Shown here: positions 1 through 11,793 of the stretch, in pieces
Layout of the letters: every line of letters begins with the position of its first letter
How positions within the stretch are numbered: position 1 is the stretch's first letter
NCBI RefSeq assembly: GCF_003576645.1
Contig: NC_044929.1
Span: forward strand, 21,509,138-21,573,137
Origin: Ipomoea triloba
Taxonomy: Eukaryota; Streptophyta; Magnoliopsida; Solanales; Convolvulaceae
Direction of reading: 5' to 3'
DNA length: 64,000 bases
Made by a program: the position numbers and the translations under genes
The notes under the pieces: model-generated
Seen by the model: the letters and a program-made list of their open reading frames with translations, nothing else
Told to the model about the DNA's origin: nothing
The model's database searches: none

Positions 1-425
1 CACCAAACCGTGCTACAAAATGCCGGAGATTCATTCCCCATGAAGGGACTAGAGAGTTTGGTGACTTTCTTGAGGACCCAGATAGGTATTTCCTAGGAAT
101 GTTACCAAACAGGTTTGATGTTACCTTGCACATGGCGTTGGCAGAGGTTGTGTCAAGGCACGCATCAGATGAAGTGTACCTGGGACAGCAGCAATCACCA
201 GATTATTGGATGGACGATGAATGGATTCAGCATAGGTTCAGGAGATTCATAAAGGAGCTTACAGAAGTAGAGAAAAGAATTCGGGAAAGAAACGCAGACC
301 TTAGGCTATCGAACAGATGGGGTCCTGCAAAAATTTCTTACACACTTCTGTATCCTGATGTCTCCAATTCTGCTTCTGGCCGGAGCCTCTCGGGGAGAGG
401 AATACCTAATAGCATCTCCATATGA
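1..425 (+). CDS. Lipoxygenase, C-terminal exon (5' partial)
   Basis: The last exon of a plant lipoxygenase, a non-haem iron dioxygenase that adds O2 to linoleic or linolenic acid in the oxylipin pathway. Reading frame 3 is open from the window edge to TGA at 423-425, giving about 140 residues. Visible family motifs are PNRATKCRRFIPHEGTREF at the start, then SRHASDEVYLGQ, ERNADLRL, YTLLYP and the terminal GIPNSISI. The C-terminal isoleucine is an iron ligand in this family. The His and Asn ligands and the PLAT domain lie upstream of the window. SRHxSDEVYLGQ and YTLLYP resemble 9-lipoxygenases more than the plastid 13-lipoxygenases, but this tail alone does not settle regiospecificity. The exon is intact, so the gene is probably functional. 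Confidence 0.93.
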   Translation, partial: PNRATKCRRFIPHEGTREFGDFLEDPDRYFLGMLPNRFDVTLHMALAEVVSRHASDEVYLGQQQSPDYWMDDEWIQHRFRRFIKELTEVEKRIRERNADLRLSNRWGPAKISYTLLYPDVSNSASGRSLSGRGIPNSISI

Positions 426-776
426 AAGCTGTAACAATCAAGACAGATTCTTTTCAACAATATCCAAATTTGACACTAAATCATTTCTACCAGATATGGT
501 ATTGTATGAAGATCAATTCTTTCAGTATTACGAAAACTATAATTGCAGAACAGTAAGAATTTCACAGTACTTCACACTGTCAGAACATTGAAACCTCTAT
601 GGGTTCCTTAAAGTAAGAATTTTATTCACAGTACATTTTCACAGTCTTGTTCTCTCCTAACCCCTCTCAGGACAGATATGGTTTCTTTACAAACTCGAAA
701 ATCACACAAATAAAAGAGGATAAATATTCCTTATTTTTCAAAGGAAATAATCAACTTCACTATCGTATCTAATGTT
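426..776. other. Convergent 3' intergenic region
   Basis: A 350-bp spacer between the lipoxygenase stop and the carboxypeptidase stop, which face each other. It must hold both 3' UTRs. Repeated short 'ttcacagta' motifs and AATAAA-like runs are present; nothing else is recognisable. Confidence 0.6.
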
Positions 777-3700
777 TCATATGCTCTTGCCCTCGAGCCA
801 GCGGGTATAAAATGCCAACGCCTCCTGAGGTTTGTACTCCGGGACAGTGTGCCCAGCACCCTGAAATTTTGAGAAGTCAGATTGAATTATCGTCCAATCC
901 GAAGTTAACAAAATGGAGAAATAAAAGGAAAACAGTTTTTGTTCTAGTGCTTCTAGTCAATGTTTGGTTTGCTGTTGAACTTGTGTGCCCCGTACCTTAA
1001 TGGTGAGAAAGGTGAGGTTGTAGTCATAACCTTGAATATACCTGCAAACAATAAATCAAATTTGCAGCAAGAAGTTTCATGTCAGCAATTACAGGACGAG
1101 GAAAACTGTAAAGCAAGAAAAAAAAAAAGGTTCGAGAAATATCAAATACTGTGATGAAGCATACCCTGCAACTTGCTCATTCACAATCCAAGGCCTCCAC
1201 TCATCGATGATCTTATATCCAACTGACCTTGTCCACGCTTCACTCCCAGTAAATGGTACACACATATCATGATCACCACTGCAAGAAATATTTGGCGTTA
1301 GGGGTCAGTCAAGAACCAGATCGTAGTGCAAAAGCATTCTTAGAAGAGCCCCAGCACGAGGAAGGTCTATCCTTGAACATGCAAACGGAGAGGAACTCCA
1401 TGTTATGTACTCACTCTAGCATGGTAAAAAAGGTGTTTACCTGAATATAAGTGCCCGATAACCCCGGGAAGTTAGATTTTTATGATACTTGATCATGCTT
1501 CCAGAATCATGCGTAAAAGTAATCTTATCTGTACATAGCTCAAAAGGACCGGTGACTGCTTCCTGTAGTACCAAAGAATTGTCAATCACTGCTCTAAAAG
1601 ATAATTTAGAGTCTCGGATGGTAGCAACTTACTTGTTCTGCATGAATGGCTTTCCTCACTTCGGGGCTGCTCAACCACGCAGTGGCAACTCTATCATCCT
1701 GTGTATTAAATCACCAAACACATAAGGGTAGTGAAATGGATCACATACATAAAGGGGGATCATAAGCCCTTCCAAAATTCTCATATTATCAAAAAGAAAC
1801 AATCTAAGGCACAGATATGACAAGCAGATCTGAGCATGCTACTCCGACAGAAACAAGGATATGCAAGAACACCCATATAGTGTTGCTTTCCTGTTTAAGT
1901 ACACTTCTTATGGTGAACAAGTATTAAGGCAATGACTTGAAACTGACTTACAGTGCACGGGACACTGCCACTTTGAAGAAGCTGAGGCCAGGTTGGGACA
2001 ATTCCATCTCTTACGGGAGCCCTAAGAGGCCATGCACGGCCAAACATTCTTGTTCTTACAGGAAGAGGCCTTTCAGTCTCTCCAAGTTTCCGGAAGCTCA
2101 ATGGTAACTTTGGATTTACATGCATGATCGTACTAGATTCTTTGGCATGGTAGCATGGCTCGAGAATGTCATATATATTTAAACCCGCAATCTCCTGTAT
2201 ATGTTAAGAAATTTAATCCAGGTCCAACTCCAACGAAGCAACAAATACAGCAATGTTTTACCAATAGAACTAAACAATATAGCATAAACGTAAGACTTAC
2301 TGCATCAACTTTTGCAAGATTGTTCTCACAAGTGCTACTGTCGGGATCATAGTAGTTTCCATGGCATTCAGCTATAACTTCCTGCTCATAAAGCAAGAAC
2401 TATAAGAGAATTGTTGCTAGAAACGAGAGGACCACATTAATGTTAGTTGTGTATATGCTTAAGTATAAATTGAATCTTAATGCTTCTAGATTTTACTTAT
2501 GAAAACTACCTTCTGATCAAAATGCAGTGGAAGAGCACAAGGAATTATCTATGCACTATCTTAGAGAAGAGGGATAGAGGGGATAGATTATCGTATTTTA
2601 AGGCTGAGAATTAAAGATATGTTCGAATAGTAGGTAAGTAAAGAGTGTGACAATAATAGCATATGCAAAAACATAGAAACGGTAATAAAAGAAATCCATA
2701 CCTCATATAATGTATCTGAGATCAGGCCCATTCCATGTACAAATGGCACAAGAGCATTACCATCGAACTCATCATCTGTTACTCCATTCCCCACTATGTA
2801 ACCCTGCATATAACAAATTTATTTAGAAGTATAAAATCATAAGTTCATAACTTGACAGATGAAGCAAAGAAATTATTCACCTTAAAGTTTAGAACCGGCT
2901 TTACAGCAGCATCAATACCTGCCAAGCAAATAGAATGAAAAGAGTTTAGTTCCATTCAACATTGCAGTCTGTATCAGTTTCCAGAAGAAATACCTGTTAC
3001 TACTTCATAAGATAGAGTTGGCACATATACTCCAGCATAAGATTCTCCAGCTATAAAAAACGGGTTGGGAAGGAACTCTTTATATAGCTCAAACCACTAG
3101 TCTCAACAATAAGCAAACAAGAATAAGCCACGTCAGAAGAGCCAAAATAAGTCATAAAAAGGAAGTTTTAGAATTTTTAAAACTATGGACCCAGTTACTT
3201 GTAGGATACCTTGAGGAGGAAGGTATGGGAATCAGAAGCAGTCTTTAGGTCTCCCGTTACGTAGTCAGTTTCATTATCTGAATAGGATAATCCAACACCA
3301 GAAGGAGAATCCAAATATATCATATTGGTAACCTGAGAGGATTAGAAGAATTTCCATAAATATCAAGTCATCAGTGAAAATTAAATACAACCACAATACT
3401 TATATCTCATCAATATATAGTTGGTGAAGTAGAGAGTTGATTGAAGGTTAAAGGTTAGGATTATAGAGAAGAATTTTGGTTTTGATACAGGTGCAGCAGA
3501 ACAGAAGGTATACACAGATTAGAGGTGATGAACATGGAAAAAAATCCCCCAATCTGTACTCATTTTTTTTATTTTGCTTTTGGGTAATTATTGGTTGGAT
3601 ATAAACACAAATGACACAATTTCAAGACAGAATAACTGATCTGTTTAAATTTGGGAAAGATGAATTAGTGACAGTTAATCTGATTCCATTTAGCCTGGGG

Positions 3701-5137
3701 ATTTGATAATATCACAGTTTCATCATTCTTATTTCTTTCATTAAAAGAAAATGACAATGCTATATGGACCAAATTTTTTGTGCCATCTCATGTGACTTCA
3801 TCAGGTAATCCATAGATAGCTAGTGAATTGACACTTTTCAGAAACCATATCAAATTATCAATCGGTACAATATTTGGTACAAATACCATTTTCCAAAATT
3901 AAAAATAATAATAATAATAATATAAGCCTACCTCAGTTAGTGCATGATATTCATCTCACATCCTACATAAGTGTTAATACATTGACTTCTTAAAAAAATT
4001 ACAAAAATTAAAAAGATACTATTTTCTGTCACTAATCTTTTTTATAATATTTTCAAGCATATGTCCTAAGTTTTTACTTGATAGTGGCAGGGAGGGGCAA
4101 GGCAGGTAAGTCATATAGTTGTATAGTTACAGAGAGGGGCGAATTGAATGCAGGGTGCAGCAAATAAATTGCCATCCCTTTACAAGTACAAGAAAATCGG
4201 ACATGTGAATCCATATAAATTATTACCTTGGACCAGGTATAAGGATTAAGATGCAGAGTGGGCAAGCTACCACTTGTCTTCCCTAGCTCAAAATTGAAAG
4301 GTCCTGCAAATGAGATAAAGAAAGAAGATGGAGAAATCAAATCTCTTCTTCTAAGGCTAACACTATAAAAACCAGGAAAGTGCCAATCGACTATTTTTGC
4401 ATTATGCAGTGTGTAAATCATACTCCACACTGATACCACTCAATTGTGTAAACCCAATTCCCAACAACATCTCAGTATCTCACGATTGAAGCAGCTAAAC
4501 CATAAACTTGGTTCCGAAACACAAACACAATGGCATCAGATCATAACAGCAATTTCATTCTAGCTACTGCCAAAATAGTAAAGTTAGAAGCTATGTATGG
4601 GTTAACTTATTAGAACAGTTACCATGTTCATAGACAAAGCCATCAAAGCTAGAGCAGCCAGGCCCCCCATTGAGCCACAGCACCACTGGATCCTTGGATG
4701 GGTTTCTTTCAGACTCCACAAAGTAATAATACAGTTTCTTCCCAGTGGTCTCATCTATAGTCACATACCTGAATTCCCATTCAAGCAAAAACACAAACAG
4801 ATAACAGTCATTACCAAAACACAAGAAAAAGTCATACTTTCATTTTCCACCACATCAATCCGGGCAAAAACACAATAATTACTACAAATCACCAAACAAC
4901 CAACAAAAGGAGCCGCCCTATAAACAGCAAAATACCCATTTAAAGAAATGCACAAATAAATACAAAGTCAACCAAAAAAAAGAGTGTATACCCAGCATAG
5001 TGCTTTGAAGGGAGAGTGCCATTGAAGCCAGGAATCCGAGTGATCAGTGCACCATCGGGCGCTGATTTTGTGAGCTGAAGTAGAGGAAGCAAGAAGCAGA
5101 CAAGTGTGAGCTGCAAAGGAAGACCATTTTTAACCAT
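777..5137 (-). CDS. Serine carboxypeptidase-like protein (SCPL20-like), 14 exons
   Basis: Secreted serine carboxypeptidase of family S10. Exons on the minus strand: 4992-5137, 4623-4768, 4227-4303, 3210-3332, 2994-3096, 2881-2918, 2702-2803, 2301-2381, 1952-2194, 1633-1698, 1441-1562, 1165-1278, 996-1041, 777-860. They total 1,491 nt, 496 aa plus stop, with GT-AG borders and consistent phase. Residues 1-25 look like a signal peptide (hydrophobic [10 protein letters not shown]). The substrate-binding motif NGGPGCSS is at 82-89. The catalytic triad is Ser183 in GESYAG, Asp418 in SGDHDM and His473 in GAGHTVP, so it should be active. Length and exon layout fit the Arabidopsis SCPL20 group. The start ATG immediately precedes the signal peptide. 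Some SCPL proteins are acyltransferases; the sequence does not separate these from peptidases. Confidence 0.93.
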
Positions 5138-5575
5138 GTTTAAGTATCAAGATACTGTTCTGAGACTCTGAGAGAGCAGAGATATATCTACTGCTATAAT
5201 AGTATAGATGTACTACATTAAATACAGTCCAGAAAAGTAGATAAATTTAATGATTTCTGGTGAATGTTTGACTGTAATAATTAGTATGAGAGTTAGGGTG
5301 TGAGATAGTGGGATATTACTCGTTGCTTGGAAGGAAAGTGGTCAGATTTTGTCCGTTACTGTCCAAGTTTCCTTCAAAGGAAACTTCGACAGCAAGGGCT
5401 GAGAGTGATGGCACTGATGGGTTAATATGGTGGGTTATTTGGAGCGAACTGACATCTTTATCATTTTAAATTTATAGGTTTGAACGCGATGATGGGATTT
5501 AGATTATTTGGGGTAAAAATATTTGAAAAAGTATAAAATGAAATTGGGCTTAAAGACTTAACTTGTTTGATTTCG
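5138..5575. other. Upstream region of the SCPL gene
   Basis: This 440-bp stretch should contain the promoter and 5' UTR of the minus-strand carboxypeptidase gene. An 'actattatagc' TATA-like run on the minus strand lies near 5200. No coding potential or repeat was recognised. Confidence 0.4.
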
Positions 5576-6240
5576 TTGCGGTCAAAATTTTAGTGGGTTG
5601 ATGGCATGTTATCGTATCCGGTTTCATTTATCATGGCTTCGGATGAGTGTCTCGTTGTAGCTGATAATGCGGGCGAAAAATTGGTTTGTCAGGATTCTTT
5701 TATTTTGTCTATGCTCATCTCGTCTCTGTCCAATGAAGTTTTGTATGTTGCAGTGGGACATGCCATGTCCCGAACTCTATGGCAGACTATTGAAGTCGTC
5801 ATTTAGTTTTTTTCTTGGGCACGATATCTGAGTCTCCATAATCAGTTGCAGTCTTTGCGCCAGGGGATTCCACTACGAGTGAGTATCTTGGCAAAGTTAA
5901 TGTTTTAATTGGACTTCTTGCAGAAGTCGGCCGACCAATTATTTTGAATGAATAGAATCTCTATCTATTTAAAGGCCTCCACCTTGAGTACCGCGTGACG
6001 ATCTCCTCATTGACCAATAAAGAACCTGTGACAATTGATCAATTGAACGACTACCATTTTATTCGTGACAAAGTCGCATCAAATAAATTACAAGTAAACT
6101 AAATATCTACAAACAGATCAATTGGGGACATCTCCACCAAACCACTAACCACAACAATGTTAAATGATCTAAGAGACAAGCTTAATGTTCTCTTTAGAGA
6201 ACCTTAAACTTGAAGGGGCATATTAAGACTCTATATTTTA
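5576..6240 (+). mobile_element. Ty1-copia remnant: Gag fused to the end of RNase H
   Basis: A decayed copia retrotransposon. Around 5590-5860 the plus strand reads as Gag (QDSFILSMLISSLSNEVL, then RTLWQTIE), with stop codons. After a one-base frame change near 5860 it continues as Gag (TSEYLGKVN, LLAEVGRPI, LEYRVTISSL, EPVTIDQL). At about 6045 it jumps to the carboxy end of copia RNase H (YHFIRDKVASNKLQV, DISTKPL, LNDLRDKL). Protease, integrase and reverse transcriptase are missing, so this is an internal deletion derivative. A purine-rich 'cttgaaggggca' near 6207 resembles a polypurine tract, and LTR-like sequence may follow. It is non-functional. Assignment rests on reading these motifs by eye. 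Confidence 0.7.
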
Positions 6241-7414
6241 TGCACACTATAATTCTCTCTCTCTACATGTATTATTGAGAATATATCATCTGCCATTCTT
6301 ATCCTAACTGAGACTATTTGTATCCTTATAAATACATATCTTTCGGTACTTTAAAATTTAAATATAATGGATTAATCAATAACGGTGGATTTTGACCCAA
6401 AAAACTTTAATTGAGATATTTTAAATAACATTTTAAAGTTTAAAATAAATTTATTACAAATACATAAAGTCATTATTTAATGTACATAAATTTGATTCAT
6501 AAAAACACTATTGTAAATACATAAATTCACTACTATAAGTACATAAATTCACTACTGTAAATATATAAATTCACTACTATATGTTCATAAATTCACTACT
6601 CTAAATACATAGATTAACTATCGTTTGTGTCATTTTTATATATCTGTAGTATTTTTTTTATGTACATACATTACTATTTTAATGTACCTAGGTCCACAAT
6701 ATAACTTTTCCGCCAGTTAGGGTTCTTTTCAAGGGATTCTTCAAAGCGATGCCGAAATGATGATGATTGTGGGGTTAAACCATAAATGAGAATAAACAAA
6801 GGAAGTGGATGCATGTTTGGTGGAGTATATGACATAATCATTTCAAACATTATATGGCATGCGTTATGTTTAGTAGAGTTGTACTTATTTATTTTTATAA
6901 CACACAAAGCATAGTTGCAGTAGAGTCTTAATGAACCGGGAGGCTCACCAAAACGCACCTCGAGTTTGGTCGACTTCAAGCTCGAGCTGAACTCAAACTA
7001 GCTCATTTTGTAAACAAATCGGCTCATTTCGTAATCCAGCCGAACTCAAGCTTCAACTTTCTAGTTCAATCGAGCTCAAGCCCACCTATTAATTATCGAG
7101 CTCGAACTCGGCTCGACTCATTTATCCCTAATTCGAAGTTCAGCACCCATTAAATACTACTGTATTAAAGTGTCATACTATAAGGCATTGTTATTATTTC
7201 ATTTCATTGTGCACGCACTGTTGGAAAATCTCTGGTACAGTTTTCACAAAGCAACATCAGATCTGATCTGGTCTGTTGTCCTTTATCCTCAACATAAGAG
7301 TTAGTATCCTAGGGAAAGAGAGAATACCCGGAGTCGGACCCAGACCCGGACCTAATATTTTCACTTCCCTTATTTTATATTCCATCTGTCTCATTTTAGC
7401 TGTCCTACTTACTC
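6241..7414. other. Non-coding region with transposon debris
   Basis: It starts with sequence resembling a copia 3' LTR (TATA-like 'ccttataaatac' near 6327). At 6480-6620 there is a degenerate tandem repeat of about 27 bp carrying 'ataaattcactact'. At 6955-7130, repeated GAGCTCGA and GGCTCGA motifs, as seen in subterminal regions of plant DNA transposons, suggest an old element end. No gene was recognised. Confidence 0.4.
6480..6620. repeat. Degenerate tandem repeat, about 27 bp
   Basis: Four to five imperfect copies of a unit built around 'ataaattcactact', each followed by a variable 'ataagtac' or 'gtaaata' segment. Confidence 0.6.
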
Positions 7415-7524
7415 TTTTTTTTTGTGTGTGCAAGAGGGGCGAAGCCCCGGTAGAAAAGCAAACTCAACGAATCCTCCTAGTCGCGGCGTTCATGGCGTCC
7501 TTAAAAAGGATGTCAATGACCCCG

Positions 7525-8199
7525 TCAGGCGGATGATCGATCCAGAATTAATGTCCCCCACTGGCTGGTTTGACCCAAGTTGGCCAAGTAATCAGCACAT
7601 TGGTTCTCTTCTCTGTAAACGTGGCAGAGTTCCAACTCTTGGACTTTACTCATTAGAAAGTTGCAGTCCGCGATAAGCGTGTCAGCTTCTGGCCGTGACT
7701 CCTCTTCTTTGTTTAAGGCTTGTACCATAGTATTAGAGTCTGTTTCCACGATAAGTTTGTTGAATCCTCGATTAACAGCGATCTTCAAACCTTCCCGGAG
7801 ACCCCACAACTCAGCGATGAAGCTGTTTGCTACCCCAATTTTGGTAGAGAACCCCACAATCCATGACCCTCGGTGATCGCGAAAAACTCCACCTGCACTC
7901 GTCGTGTTGGAGCTTGCTTTATTGGCACCGTCGGTGTTGAGTTTAATGAAACCATGCTGTGGCGGAGACCAGTTCACCCAAGTTTGGCTTCCTCGCATGG
8001 GATCGTGTCTTCTAAACAAGAGATTCTTGGCCTCCAACGCCTCTTGACTAGCTCTTCAGTAGATAATGCTTGGTTGAATGAGAGAGTTGTGGAACACCAA
8101 TTGGTTCCTGGCCTTCCATAAGTTCCAAAGCACATAGGGGAAGAAGGAATTCCAGTTACTGTTTGTTGATCCTCCTCTTGATGTTGAGCAGTTATCTTC
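7525..8199 (-). pseudogene. LINE RNase H domain (RVT_3 type)
   Basis: The 3' coding part of the same LINE. Immediately after the hAT insertion site it reads FFPYVLWNLWKARNQLVFHN, then meets an in-frame TGA at 8056-8058. Downstream it has the RNase H core: FIKLNTDGA, AGGVFRDHRG, AELWGLREGL, VETDSN and HVYREENQCADYLANLG. These carry the usual D-E-D-D type acidic residues. Apart from the TGA and the 3.86-kb insertion this part is well preserved. Confidence 0.85.
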
Positions 8200-8207
8200 A
8201 ATCCAAC

Positions 8208-8235
8208 TAGACGTGACCGCGGTTCGGTTCCGGTT
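8208..8235. repeat. hAT-1 left terminal inverted repeat
   Basis: The 28 bases match the inverted right end at 25 positions. The preceding 8 bases are the target duplication. Confidence 0.9.
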
Positions 8236-8857
8236 CGGTTCCGATTCCGAACCGCCGGTTCACGGTTCTTGGTTTCATTAAACCGGAACCGGAACCTTAT
8301 ATTAAGGTTCCGGTTCCGGTTCCTAGAACCGGCGGTTCCGGTTCGAACCGCCGGTTCTAACCGGGATTTTTAATTTTTAATTTTATTTTTTTTTTGTAAA
8401 TTTGTAGTATTAATTATTAAATATTAATGTATTATGACTATTATGAAACTTGTAACATAATTGTGTATTTGTATGGCCAAGTAATGAAGTAGGCAAGTAG
8501 TAATTAGTAAGTATACAACATACAATGATACAATTGATATAAGATTATAATTTATAAGTAAGTTCAATAATTGGATTTTATTTCAAATCAGTGAAAAGAA
8601 TACATTACATTGGTTACAAAATTCAAATCTCATATATTATTGAGTATTGACTACTCAATTCTTAAAATCTAAAATACATTGGTTATAATAATACATTGAT
8701 TTTCTCTAAACTTTAATGATAAACAAAAAAAAATAATAATAATTTTGGGCTTGCACTTAATTTTACCAAGATTAAGTTGCCTACGTATCTTATTGAAAGT
8801 TCAATAAGAATCAAAGCCTACGTAGTTCTTTTACCTTTTTTTTTTGGAATTAGGACT

Positions 8858-11293
8858 TTAGGAGTCGGTTTGTTCCCCTTCGGTTGCAGTAGTGGTTGCA
8901 TCATCGGAAAAGAAATCGTTGATGATGCCTGACTTATCATTCTCTTGTTCTCTAATTTTTGCCAATCCCCAATCGGATGTGCAAACTTGAATTTCAATTG
9001 ACTGTGGCGTCATTCTTGAACGAGTCTCGTCCAACATGTTTCCACCTACACTAAATTCCTGTTCAACTGCTACTGTAGAAGCAGGAGTTCCAAAAATTTG
9101 TTTTGCAATAATAGATAAAATAGGAAAATTTTTTTCGTGGTCTTTCCACCACTGCAAAACATCAAGATTATTATCATCATTATCTAAAAATACAAACTCA
9201 GTATTTAAATATATCTCTGCCTCGGATAATGCTGTAGATGATGAACTAGTCGCGCTCCCACTGGTCCGACGACTTTTACCTGCTCTAGCTAACAGGTTAA
9301 AGCCTCTACTTCGTTGAGATGATTGTGAGCTTTGTGAAGTACTTCGAGAAGACGTACTAATATTCAACGACGGACCATAAGCCTGTAAATATTCTTCACA
9401 CAAACTATGAAATAAACTCGTTATTTCATTATGTACAGCATTAGCATTAACATAGTTCGGATCATCAGGATCATCTAATTCTAAACATTCATAATAAGTT
9501 TGTAAAAAAGTACTTAAACCATATAATTTACAACGAGGATCAAAACATATTGCAATTAAATAAATAATAGGAATATTTCTATAATAATCTAAAAACTTTG
9601 ATCTAATGCATGCAATAGCATCACTCAAAATATCATCATCACGATATTCAGAAAGCTTACCAACAATATTTACAGCATAAATTAAAAATAAGTGTGTAGT
9701 AGGATAATACACACCGGACAATGCCAAAGTGGCATCATTAAACTCTTTTAATAACTCACAAATCTTTGTGCAAGCATCCCAATGTTGCGTAAACAAATGA
9801 ATATCACTGTTGTTTGAAAAAAAAGAACATAACAAATCTTTATAATATATAGTACTACTAAGCAAAGTATAGGTAGAATTCCAACGAGTTGGAACATCTC
9901 GAGGAAATCTTTTTGGAGGCATATTGTTTCTTTTGCAAAACCGACTAAACTCTTTTTGCGCATTGGGATGCTTCCACAAATAAACAACAGCATCTCTAAT
10001 AGGTTTAATACTACTACTAAGAGAAACTAAACCAGCTTGAACACATAGATTTAAAACATGACAAACACACCTTTGGTGAAAAAATTTACCTCCAAAATAC
10101 GGTAGACATAATTCCTTTAGCGCAGGGATTGCAGCAGTATTGTTGGATGCATTGTCAAAACCAATTGCAAAAATTTTGTTAGTAATTTTATATTCATCAA
10201 ATATACTTTGTAACTTACTGTAAATATTATGTGCACTATGTTGTTCATCAAAACACCGGAAGGCAAGGATTCTTTTTTGCAACCGCCATTCTTGATCTAC
10301 CCAATGACAAGTAACGCCCAAATATGAATGTTCTCTCCAATGGTCGCTCCAAATGTCAGCACATATAGTAACACGCCCATTATGTGTTTCCAAGTAAGAA
10401 ATCAATCTCTTTTTTTCATCTTTATATAATTTATAAAGATGACGCGTAGCCGTTGTACGCGGTAAATCACACATTTGTGGATTTAATGCACCCCTGCAAA
10501 ATTCTTTAAAGCCAACTTTCTGTCCAAAACTAAACGATAAACCGTCAATAGCAACCATTTCAGCAAACTTCCGTCTAGTTTGCTCATATGAGTAACGAAA
10601 TAAAGCACTAGATTTAGTTGTATACCTCCCAATTTGTTGTTGTGTTTGTGTATTTACCTCTTTATCCGGATGTTTGGAAGTTATATGCTTCCGGTATGTC
10701 CCGTATCCACCGGATTTGGACCATTGGTACTCCTTGTCACAATAATTACATTTAACTGTAATTCTTCCATCAGGGTGTTCAACTTTTTTCATGTGTACTC
10801 TGAAAAGATCGGATTTTTGTTTAGCAGCAGAAGGTTGAATTTCTTCGGGTTCCTCGTCCTCGTCGTGGCCCTGCGAAAAAGTAGCAGTGTTAGAATCAAA
10901 AGAAGAATGAAATGGTTGGGAACCAAAAGAGGCATGTTGAGGTTCATTTATGGTCATTTGAGGGTTTGGATTCATGTCTTGGTAGTATGATTGTTGTTGT
11001 AAAAATTGGTGGTATTCATGTTCACTCGGAAATCCATGAACCGAATGCCGGGGAGGTTCAAAAAAAGGCGCTTCGCTTGGAAATCCATGAACCGAATGCC
11101 GGGGAGCTTCAAAAGAAGGATTTTCTCTTGAAAATCCATGAACCGAATGCCGTGGAGGTTCTATAGCAGGAGATTTGCCACGATTTCCTAGCTTGGCCTT
11201 CGTAGGAAAAGGATGCTCTGCTTGAACTATCCATGTAGAGTGTAGAGATATAAAAAAAAATGTAGAGAAAATTGTAGGCAAGAGAGTAATCAA
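8858..11293 (-). CDS. hAT transposase, BED finger plus hAT dimerisation domain, 811 codons
   Basis: Nuclear cut-and-paste transposase with an uninterrupted frame. The BED zinc finger is visible as Cys182, Cys185, His203 and His208. The catalytic core has the first acidic site at ICADIWSDHW, the second at AIGFDNASNN, then CVCHVLNLCV and VPTRWNSTY. The C-terminal dimerisation region has FGTPASTVAVEQEFS. Residues 41-90 hold three copies of a 17-residue repeat centred on RHSVHGF. The first 25 residues after the ATG at 11293 look like a signal peptide, odd for a nuclear protein, so translation may start further in or the leader may be spliced. TAG at 8858-8860 is the stop. Length is normal for the family, so it may be functional. 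Confidence 0.88.
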   Translation of the reverse strand: MITLLPTIFSTFFFISLHSTWIVQAEHPFPTKAKLGNRGKSPAIEPPRHSVHGFSRENPSFEAPRHSVHGFPSEAPFFEPPRHSVHGFPSEHEYHQFLQQQSYYQDMNPNPQMTINEPQHASFGSQPFHSSFDSNTATFSQGHDEDEEPEEIQPSAAKQKSDLFRVHMKKVEHPDGRITVKCNYCDKEYQWSKSGGYGTYRKHITSKHPDKEVNTQTQQQIGRYTTKSSALFRYSYEQTRRKFAEMVAIDGLSFSFGQKVGFKEFCRGALNPQMCDLPRTTATRHLYKLYKDEKKRLISYLETHNGRVTICADIWSDHWREHSYLGVTCHWVDQEWRLQKRILAFRCFDEQHSAHNIYSKLQSIFDEYKITNKIFAIGFDNASNNTAAIPALKELCLPYFGGKFFHQRCVCHVLNLCVQAGLVSLSSSIKPIRDAVVYLWKHPNAQKEFSRFCKRNNMPPKRFPRDVPTRWNSTYTLLSSTIYYKDLLCSFFSNNSDIHLFTQHWDACTKICELLKEFNDATLALSGVYYPTTHLFLIYAVNIVGKLSEYRDDDILSDAIACIRSKFLDYYRNIPIIYLIAICFDPRCKLYGLSTFLQTYYECLELDDPDDPNYVNANAVHNEITSLFHSLCEEYLQAYGPSLNISTSSRSTSQSSQSSQRSRGFNLLARAGKSRRTSGSATSSSSTALSEAEIYLNTEFVFLDNDDNNLDVLQWWKDHEKNFPILSIIAKQIFGTPASTVAVEQEFSVGGNMLDETRSRMTPQSIEIQVCTSDWGLAKIREQENDKSGIINDFFSDDATTTATEGEQTDS
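11027..11168. repeat. 51-bp tandem repeat inside the hAT-1 transposase
   Basis: Two full copies and one partial copy of a 51-bp unit at 11027, 11078 and 11129, each containing 'atccatgaaccgaatgcc'. The unit is a multiple of three and encodes the 17-residue RHSVHGF repeat, so copy number can change without breaking the frame. Confidence 0.85.
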
Positions 11294-11793
11294 AGTATTG
11301 AGAGGGTGAGAGAGTTGGAGAATGGAGAGTAAGATATTGAAAGAATGAAATTATGAAAGTTGCGTAAAAAAATTGTAGTTGTAGACTTGTAGGTAAGAGA
11401 GTAATCAGAATATTGAGAGAGTGAGAGTGAGAGAGTGAGAGAGTGAGAGAGTTAAATATTGAAAGTTGCGTAAAAAATTATTTTTGAAGTCACTAATTTA
11501 TAGAAGATAGAAGACTTATCAGTTGAAGTCTTGAAGAGTTGAAGCCTTGAAGGAGTTGAAGACTTGAAGCCTTGATTCTTGAATGCCTGATGAAGTGATG
11601 AAAATTGAAGAGTACACTAAAAAAAATCCGTTCTTACATTCTGACAAAAAAATATCCGTTGTTACAAATACAACGTTTATATTTTAAAAAAATTTCCGAA
11701 ATTTACGGATTCAAAGCCTAAATTTTCGGAAGTTTTTGGCTCACTTTGTGCAGATATACCTCCAAAACTACAAAGGGAGCCAATAAATTTAAT

